From JAAEQG01 sp023133475 (GTDB lineage: Bacteria; Planctomycetota; Phycisphaerae; UBA1845), in NCBI GenBank assembly GCA_030631415.1, contig DAOVLE010000067.1, positions 1-21,481 on the forward strand: 21,481 bases of DNA. Direction: 5' to 3'. Under the pieces are notes generated by a model that was not told the origin of the DNA, ran no database searches, and saw only the letters and a list, made by a program, of their open reading frames with translations. This document shows, piece after piece, positions 18,501 to 21,481 of the stretch. The first letter of the stretch is position 1. Each line of letters begins with the position of its first letter. A program made the translations under genes and the position numbers.

Positions 18501-18992
18501 CCCGCTGATGGTGTAGTTGATGATCGTCGGGCTGCTGAAGTCGCAGTAGATGCCGCCACCACTGTCGTACACGTTCCCGTTCCTCAAGGTGAAGCCATTC
18601 AGTACCGATACCTCCGTCTCTCCGCTGTGGAAGTAGAAGGCGCGACCATCGTTCTCGCAGTCGATGATGGTGCTCTCCGGCCCGTTCTCGCTGCGCACGG
18701 TGATGGCCCTGCCGCCGAAGTCGAGGTTCTTGTTGCCGGCGCCGGTGTAGGTGCCGTCCAGCACGACCACCTCGTCGCCGCTGGACGCATCGATGCCATC
18801 CTGGATGGCATCAAACGGATGGGCGGCCGACCCGTCCTCCAGCGGATCGCTGACCGCCGGATCGCCGGGGCCGGGGTCGCTGGAGGCGTCGTCATCGACG
18901 TAAATGATTGCCTGGGTTGGTGCCGGCGCTGTCGCGAAGAGCAGTCCACCGGTGAGGGCGAGTACGCACAGGTTTATTCTGGGAGATTGCAT
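9561..18992 (-). CDS. Giant secreted beta-helix protein with TcA-like C-terminus
   Basis: A 3143-aa protein. Signal peptide: 1-28. Two right-handed beta-helix blocks (29-430 and 434-808) carry Pmp-like repeats such as GGGMYN...LTNCIFSGN, each closed by a choice-of-anchor-Q-like end (SPCIDAGS...DMGAYEF; SPCIDSGS...DMGSYEY). Residues 810-2000 are beta-rich with Cys clusters at 1214-1265, 1732-1781 and 1960-1985. From 2000 on it is mostly helical, with long coiled coils at about 2551-2830. Within this, ANALAEALPTALGLSNDV, then a small-residue stretch and SEILNAEADIASL (2633-2679), recalls the pore loop of TcA (Photorhabdus TcdA1, compared from memory). Later pieces (ELTRTFSL at 2872; KIHSVGVRF at 2971; GVRDIKLTLKCYGYTG at the end) recall the TcA region that binds TcB. 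Start: GAGGAA 8 bases upstream, overlapping the previous stop. It is followed at 50 bases by the TcB-TcC-like gene. The helical part 2000-2450 is unrecognised. The alternative is a plain surface adhesin. Confidence 0.9.
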   Translation of the reverse strand: MQSPRINLCVLALTGGLLFATAPAPTQAIIYVDDDASSDPGPGDPAVSDPLEDGSAAHPFDAIQDGIDASSGDEVVVLDGTYTGAGNKNLDFGGRAITVRSENGPESTIIDCENDGRAFYFHSGETEVSVLNGFTLRNGNVYDSGGGIYCDFSSPTIINYTISGNSADEGGGMGNTWSSVTVSNCVFHGNTGHNGGGLHNGLGSEATLTNCAFSDNSAHRGGGMYNDVYSTLTLTNCIFSGNSANSVGGGMVLIHSSTRLANCIFSGNWGGSKGGGMFSDYSFPTLTNCTFAGNSALYGRAIACDFIWEPWFGSTIRVTNSILWDGGGEVRNYDYSEIFITYSDVQGGASGLTDEGNIDVDPFFVDPDGLDDVIGTEDDNLRLLPTSPCIDAGSHEVVSGATDMDGNPRFLDGDGDGEVIVDMGAYEFYATAFGSRLFVDADADGASDGTSWEDAYNDLQAALYIAAASPVVTEIWVAAGTYTPDRGTHERTATFQLTGGVALYGGFAGWETSLDQRDLDTNGTTLSGDLNGNDGPDFTSNGENSYHVLTSTDVGSNAVLDGFTISGGNANGGGPDSSGGGMYNEGGSLTTVSNCIFSGNAADADGGGMWNSGGDPVLINCIFNGNSATTGGGGAMWISEGNPVLINCVLSGNVAGTDGGGVYSESGSPMLTNCILWGNSDSGGADESAQIHGGTPVVNYSCIDDWTGSLGGVGNIGDDPFFVDPNGADDIAGTEDDDLRLSAGSPCIDSGSNGAVPADFLDLNSNSDLGEVWPFDLDGNPRFFDDLGTDDVGSGYPPIVDMGSYEYRGTLTECIAGELEPPLLPLELGYRVDYEEMERAMEVDLQEVIDPPTAAFYHAAERKFFANEGGRFVTIYWIFRGQSGVMVSDKRYGIKDAKECVAASTNGYEVARTHYFQAYPDANVFISELYRNAVTIRYNSTITENLPEGEGAPALNPDIRIVTGGQVQVDENCPEGTVVLQYDEELGGRLVGFEVLTITRVPAQWFPGVYVGRPLSAPDPDGCDECQDCRAVVIQNIERDGFPVAWQRGEDTTDIYPIRPEDEMRRLIVAWYKNTPLGNCWPVAVRTYTTVWPDDSQVYVIDEEATAGSIPAGSLVDLRSDLYCGAGVMYQAPLPEDEGEPGADIPYAHVTAAGEFAARRPGYSVLRLDIQPDETSDCGDEVRFEVVRSVDHHEEPVFSGEGNWWIGSQIEARYCLDGNSNGLICFGDEDCPTDGECVDWICDAGENEGEFCDTDDDCGSNGVCSRPIHDTGTPQFTYGYVYSGRPYAVEIYEETGQIIPVNVSTNSTGGGHGPLEVWWYEEGSYAEGIYWPYKVASYDCQWPDPDHPGDPIDDPIVIAARTGAGSYPADATVYDVGNADDEETLAGWNPNDEHAVLLPVGEGGSLVAFAVRDDDPWRSRWGVETGHPYVLVQYPDLDLWKMGVHQVVSTNGTDNFYYDYGSNGVFVGLPIDPLFPVNYAAALCEDTDPDDGRIMQTYVEPGALWVDNKLGVWAIAGPDENGEPRRSNVYIWENWAADGGCQPWLANGPGGCCLYNSCTSNGYCIDSNTDGVYESPWPVTYEPCWPEHEGQGCIYPDDPTCAPLFHIGETIDRSGQCGSIEILHNDANARVIDPTREVSVEYELPGEIDFAKLPPHLYRGEIGGGGEWPDRVRYDQAEVRLYFRGVMSGRDKDFLLSLPPETIDTDDLDKYNTAVAQLYTLSHVQIDGPFVCVGGRDAGDDCHSNSDCLEGRCVAMVCDGGEFVGQGCTDDSQCEPDGACIDLTPTDEKFVSVAHPGANEGWVTLGLQNDKECTDAGLPVSVEVWRVECPPYQGYIRPIQPQCPFSEKLVLQFSGDGGGDLSNLYFQWQVSTNYDSSNPGVAFWDNYKPPGTYVDGHALREVVIEGAYEFTLKDSYWRVRYRGYNGCPCSYASNCGTNENPPCCPDLGEKPDEWAPRLGCGVCVDNWCVGGPSDGGSCESDDDCLDATNTAVSQWTDVQLAEGWIKRVVRGLNPFDQRIEDFHVNEAATYVDMIRQAGKRFEDIVALNCDAESINNLGLIEVYEGVLRRAKQFSIDKPTATFLGTNGFQAIQLAAGKISDLYMLLGNEAFADAEDPTIGLFADQGEPSGAYDPHAMFCFEDQVPAVLDEELALLRGLDRVRSLDYDADGRLIATVYNRLPWNFTSDSGQVAYANNYQVTDVTEAMTIYPQGHGDAWGHYLTALKKFYTLLRHPSFDWVVATEDVLVAGQIVPVGYKYERKFAHAAAAKARTGAAVTSLTFRQAYTADPAQQMGHPDSDSDRDRAWGVVDWGRRAGQGAYFDWVMANALLPSEDTTHEGIQKIDRGTVPELHEIAASYTEIQTIVDKADAGLNPVGLAANVVPFGLNPSDLEEGKTHFDQVFERALVALNNASTAFDYANQNTQRLRSMQDNVDRFDEMVEERELDYKGRLVEIFGRPYPEDVGVGGTYPAGYDGPDIFHFAYVDPTALIAQDNSRRTTTISANFDVPNLSGTGAEQEAEAWVVDFNVSVDGLGLVKPSGWGDRPEPGEIQFARAELLQAIGRYMQALERYESLLDQIEDQADLLRSLYKLNDDVLSVMYAGRDKQIRLNALIAGARTQQLVFRRMGSIAVIYANALAEALPTALGLSNDVTAPARSAIRLYGSTVSEILNAEADIASLNELQRQQDKEVVSTSQQITITGLQNEYQEKQQVVALKQLIRSLPASRLELYALAEAIQQAVGRHDSAIGRGLRLWEQRTTFRQRTAEQISEYRYRDIAFRIFRNDALQKYRGQFDLAARYVYLAAQTYDYETNLLGTDPLSGQRFLTDIVKERSLGVIAGGMPYVGNGLAGKLAEMGANFEVARSELGFNSKDELTRTFSLRWETDPRVPNVFASDGAWQSKLSGWRVDDLTELDVYRHYCQPLAYPTDTASTNGREPAIVIPFSTTVTSGLNLFGLPSQGDETLPPDRYAVKIHSVGVRFTQSYASPPLNKHVNVYLVPAGTDIMRVPTDGSIREWQVLDQTLPLPFPISQNELAKPDWTPWDSVVGGSAAAAHRRRIPTITACPATDEECDLSYKLTGRSIWNTQWYLIIPGSQLRGDDPEAGLDWFINGEYGTGVRDIKLTLKCYGYTGNVQVNLSAPGSDE

Positions 18993-19000
18993 GGCTGGAG

Positions 19001-19006
19001 TTCCTC
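19001..19006 (-). promoter_or_regulatory. Shine-Dalgarno overlapping the upstream stop codon
   Basis: GAGGAA overlaps the TGA (19005-19007) of the 621-aa gene and is 8 bases from the ATG at 18992. This arrangement suggests translational coupling of the two genes. Confidence 0.7.
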
Positions 19007-20870
19007 ATTCTGTTATTCCAATAGGCAATGCCGACACGCGGCCTCTGACTCCGTTACTGTTCACCGCATCGCATAAGGTGGGGATATCTGAGATGCGCCG
19101 CAGCTCGAACCCCCCCTGGACGTTGATGAGGTCGCGATACAGCCCCGTGATTTCCTCTTTGTATGTGCCGCCCAGCAGGCTATGGCCCCATTCGGGGCAG
19201 CCATATCCGTCGTCGTCGAATCTGAACGTGATCTCGTCGCGTACGACCTCCACACAGCCCCCACCCACCCACGCACACGCCCCGTTCGAACCAGCGTCAT
19301 CCGCCGGGCAGTCGGTGGAGAACTCGCAAGAGTTACCCGCCTTAGCACCGCCCACACAGCGCCGCTTGCACTCGTGATCTGGATGATAGCTGTGCTGAAG
19401 AGGGTTCAGGGAATGGCCCTTTTCGACAACGATGGGCTCAGAAATCGTCAAGCCCGTGTCGAAGTCCCCAACCAGCGGCCAATCACCATCAAACGAGAAG
19501 GCAGCCGTACTCACCCTGGGCGAGAAAATCTTGCCGTTGGCGAATTCCTCCTGACAAGCTGGTGTAACCAAGATGTAATGGCCGTTGGTGTTAGCCTCAT
19601 CGTCGGGTTGCCACAACCGTGTGGCTTCCGTCAGCAGCTTGTATTCGTCCTGATCACTCTTGTGGATGATGATCCGAAAGGTGAACTCCGACGACGTCGG
19701 GGTCAGCAAGGGCGCGTGGCCAAGTTCGTGGATCCACTCGACCTTGTTAATCGTAACCGTCCCGACCCACAGGCCGTTGCGATCATCGGTCTCCGCCTCT
19801 ACCGGCAACAGACGACGGAACCCGGTGCCGTCGGTCACCTGCAACACGGCTTGATGATGCCGGTCGACCATGCCGTCCGTCTGTGCTGAGCCGGCCAATT
19901 GCGCTCGATTGACCGCTACGCGCAAGACTTTTGCCGAGCCGGCTTTACCGGCGGGTCTCAAGGACCAGGTTTGCCCATCCAACGGTCGCCATTGAGAGAC
20001 CAAATCACGCTCGGCGCCCTGGCCATAGTCAAACCAGACCAGCGGCACGCTGCCGGACAAGCTCGATGATCCCTGGCTGGGATCGCTTGGGGACCGCAGG
20101 TGGGAAATCGTTACGCTTCCACTGTCAGCCGCCAGGTTCTCCGTCCGGATCGCGTGCTCAAGGACGCCCCCTGCCAGGCTGATGCCTCGCAACGAACGGT
20201 TGTCGATCTTCAGCGGACCGTCGTACACCGTGTCTTGACTAGCCGTGACCCAGTAACCCCGCCCAGCCGTGATGTGCGCCCGCGCCGGGGCGGTGATCGG
20301 CGATAGGTTCCCGTCCGGCTCGATCTCATAAATCCTGGCTTTGTGATGGGCGGGCGAGGGAGCGAGATAGCGTGCGAACGTAGGAGCCGCCGTCTCATCT
20401 TCGACGACGTGGAAGCCGGCTAGATTGACACCTTCTCGCCAGCGTGTTCGTGATGCATTCGGTCTGCCCGATATGACCAAGGAGGCATCTTGGGCTGCCT
20501 CGATCAGGTAGACGCGCCCGCCGCGAATGACACGCAACGTGGTGATCACATGATGTGGGCTACCCGGCGGAAACCACACGCGCCATCCATTGTCCCTTGT
20601 TGATACACATGATAGGTCGTCTGAGTTTGCGCACTCTGGCGGTATGCCAACGCGCGCTTCCCGCATCAGCGCCCAAACCGCGGTGATGGGCAAATCCGCA
20701 AACAGGTCATCAGCCTGGTCTGGTTGGGGATCCACCTCGAGGTAAACGGCGTTCCAGCCGCCACGCAACTGAAAAGTCTGCTGCGCCGTCTGACTGAAGA
20801 CATCAGGGGCTGACAGTGCGCACACAGCAGCAGTCAGCCATCCGATATGTGAAACCTGGCCGGTGTTCAT
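19005..20870 (-). CDS. Secreted protein with duplicated module and Cys-rich insert
   Basis: A 621-aa protein of no named family. Residues 1-26 are a signal peptide. Two copies of a roughly 80-100-residue module follow: copy A (31-137) begins LRGGWNAVYLEV and ends RGGRVYLIEAAQDASLVISG; copy B (143-222) begins WREGVNLAGFHV and ends AGRGYWVTASQDTVYDGPL. Residues 230-480 look like beta-sandwich material. The end contains NPLQHSYHPDHE (489-500) and EITFRFDDDGYG...WGHSLLGGTYKEEITGL...GGFELRRIS, a C-terminal domain I recall from other large planctomycete and verrucomicrobial secreted proteins. A Cys-rich piece (501-539: CVGGAKAGNSC...STDC...GAC) interrupts that domain. Start: AGGAGG 5 bases before the ATG. 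It lies between the receiver-like gene (36 bases) and the giant gene (12 bases), so it probably assists the same surface complex. Confidence 0.88.
   Translation of the reverse strand: MNTGQVSHIGWLTAAVCALSAPDVFSQTAQQTFQLRGGWNAVYLEVDPQPDQADDLFADLPITAVWALMREARVGIPPECANSDDLSCVSTRDNGWRVWFPPGSPHHVITTLRVIRGGRVYLIEAAQDASLVISGRPNASRTRWREGVNLAGFHVVEDETAAPTFARYLAPSPAHHKARIYEIEPDGNLSPITAPARAHITAGRGYWVTASQDTVYDGPLKIDNRSLRGISLAGGVLEHAIRTENLAADSGSVTISHLRSPSDPSQGSSSLSGSVPLVWFDYGQGAERDLVSQWRPLDGQTWSLRPAGKAGSAKVLRVAVNRAQLAGSAQTDGMVDRHHQAVLQVTDGTGFRRLLPVEAETDDRNGLWVGTVTINKVEWIHELGHAPLLTPTSSEFTFRIIIHKSDQDEYKLLTEATRLWQPDDEANTNGHYILVTPACQEEFANGKIFSPRVSTAAFSFDGDWPLVGDFDTGLTISEPIVVEKGHSLNPLQHSYHPDHECKRRCVGGAKAGNSCEFSTDCPADDAGSNGACAWVGGGCVEVVRDEITFRFDDDGYGCPEWGHSLLGGTYKEEITGLYRDLINVQGGFELRRISDIPTLCDAVNSNGVRGRVSALPIGITE
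19254..19370 (-). other. Cys-rich cassette in the 621-aa protein
   Basis: Residues 501-539 follow the pattern C-x-GG-x4-G-x-x-C-x4-DC-x9-G-x-C. Similar cassettes occur in the 3143-aa protein at 15198-15353, 13650-13799 and 13038-13115. They are likely disulfide-bonded after export. Confidence 0.6.
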
Positions 20871-20906
20871 AATGTCCTCCTCGCAAGCCGAAATGATGGT
20901 TGACCA

Positions 20907-21269
20907 CTAGTGCCGTGCCACCCAGCCATCAAGCCACTTCTGTAACTCCTTACTTGAGTCACCCGAGAGTACGGCAGTAACTCCTGCTCTCCGAAGCCTC
21001 CCTTCCACAAGCTGGCGGCCCTGCTCACAACCCAGCAGAACCACGATAGGTAGGAAGGGCTTTGCAGTTCGAAGGCGCTCCACCCACTCGAGGGTGTCTT
21101 CCCTTGCGAAGTTCGCCTGGACAATGACCAGATCGAACCAACGCCCCTTCATTTGGTTGGTGGCGCCTTGCACCGTTGGCACACATACGAACCGGACTGG
21201 CCGCTTCGTTGTTCCACTCGGGCGTAGCTCGACACCGGCAACCAGAACAGCCAACTCTCTGTCGTTCAT
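20907..21269 (-). CDS. Stand-alone pseudo-receiver protein
   Basis: A 120-aa cytoplasmic protein (no signal peptide) with the alternating pattern of a CheY-like receiver fold: beta strands at LAVLVAGVE (6-14), VRFVCVPTV (25-33), FDLVIVQA (45-52), PIVVLLG (74-80) and GVTAVLSG (96-103), and helices EWVERLR and SKELQKWLDGW. The functional residues are missing: no acidic pair after strand 1; Gln51 where the phosphorylated Asp is expected; no Thr/Ser after strand 4; no Lys after strand 5. It should therefore not be phosphorylated in the usual way and may act by binding. AGGAG lies 6 bases before the ATG. It is the first visible gene of the cluster; no output domain or kinase is nearby. The fold assignment is inference from pattern only. 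Confidence 0.7.
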   Translation of the reverse strand: MNDRELAVLVAGVELRPSGTTKRPVRFVCVPTVQGATNQMKGRWFDLVIVQANFAREDTLEWVERLRTAKPFLPIVVLLGCEQGRQLVEGRLRRAGVTAVLSGDSSKELQKWLDGWVARH

Positions 21270-21363
21270 CGCGCACTCCTGCGACCTCGCCCAAAGGGGT
21301 ATTCAGTTGCCTCCAGTGCCGTTTTCGGCGAGAGAGTTTCGTGGCGGGCGGGTCGGCGCTAGG

Positions 21364-21381
21364 CCCGGCATTTATGCCGGG
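21364..21381. repeat. 7-bp hairpin upstream of the operon
   Basis: CCCGGCA (21364-21370) and TGCCGGG (21375-21381) pair around a TTTA loop. It lies about 95 bases upstream of the pseudo-receiver start. It could be in the 5' leader or be a dispersed REP-like element. Confidence 0.6.
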
Positions 21382-21407
21382 TGAGAAGGCCGGACGAAGA
21401 ATTCCCC

Positions 21408-21458
21408 CCCCCCCAGTTCCGCCCCGCCGCCGAAGGCGGCGGGGCGGAACTGGGGGGG
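21408..21458. repeat. Perfect 24-bp hairpin with GAA loop
   Basis: Bases 21408-21431 pair without mismatch with 21435-21458, around GAA. The stem is almost all G/C, ending in C7/G7 within an 11-C run (21404-21414). No T-tract follows on either strand, so it is not a standard intrinsic terminator, but it should block or end transcription strongly. The rest of 21281-21481 shows no convincing promoter. Confidence 0.85.
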
Positions 21459-21481
21459 CAAAGGCAACCACTCCAATACCC

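Noticed and set aside
21281..21360. Possible sigma-54 or sigma-70 promoter for the operon
   Set aside because: GGCAC and GGC elements exist but the spacing does not fit sigma-54, and no pair of -35/-10 hexamers is better than chance.

Overview
The window looks like part of a planctomycete chromosome, probably Phycisphaerae-like. The evidence is high GC (about 60%), a PEP-CTERM protein, a second protein with a Cys-containing C-terminal sorting tail, planctomycete-style dockerin-like and FG-GAP calcium loops, very large secreted proteins, and intergenic DNA full of small GC-rich hairpins. All recognisable intact genes are on the minus strand. No tRNA, rRNA, CRISPR array, insertion sequence or integrase was seen.

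Read in the direction of transcription (right to left), the main feature is a four-gene cluster with gaps of 36, 12 and 50 bases, so probably one operon. It encodes: (1) a 120-aa receiver-like protein without phosphorylation residues (20907-21269); (2) a 621-aa secreted protein with a duplicated N-terminal module and a Cys-rich insert (19005-20870); (3) a 3143-aa secreted giant with two right-handed beta-helices, a Cys-rich middle and a helical C-terminal third resembling the pore and TcB-binding parts of TcA toxins (9561-18992); and (4) a 2149-aa secreted SpvB / FG-GAP / TcdB-middle / Rhs protein, in effect a TcB-TcC fusion, ending in a 168-aa AT-richer Lys/Glu-rich tip (3061-9510). My main hypothesis is that genes 3 and 4 form an exported toxin-complex (Tc)-like system in which the usual TcA shell is replaced by beta-helices and Cys-rich domains. 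This rests on motif order recalled from known families, not on a search.

Downstream of the operon is about 0.88 kb without a convincing gene, carrying clustered REP-like hairpins (2183-3060). Two small secreted-protein genes follow, each with its own Shine-Dalgarno sequence: a 198-aa protein with a Pro-rich linker and a GCG-TM-RRRR tail (1586-2182), and a 216-aa PEP-CTERM protein (522-1172). On the plus strand, overlapping nothing but the very end of that last gene, is what looks like a decayed fragment of a laminin-G-like domain gene (about 254-521). The first 250 bases and the last 200 bases hold more inverted repeats, including a perfect 24-bp stem at 21408-21458.

Several genes appear to have received small in-frame insertions: an 8-bp-period inverted-arm repeat and a dockerin-like loop inside the Rhs core, and Cys-rich cassettes in the 621-aa and 3143-aa proteins. 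The 8-bp repeat lies just upstream of the Rhs tip and, since 8 is not a multiple of 3, could change the reading frame of the tip if its copy number changes.
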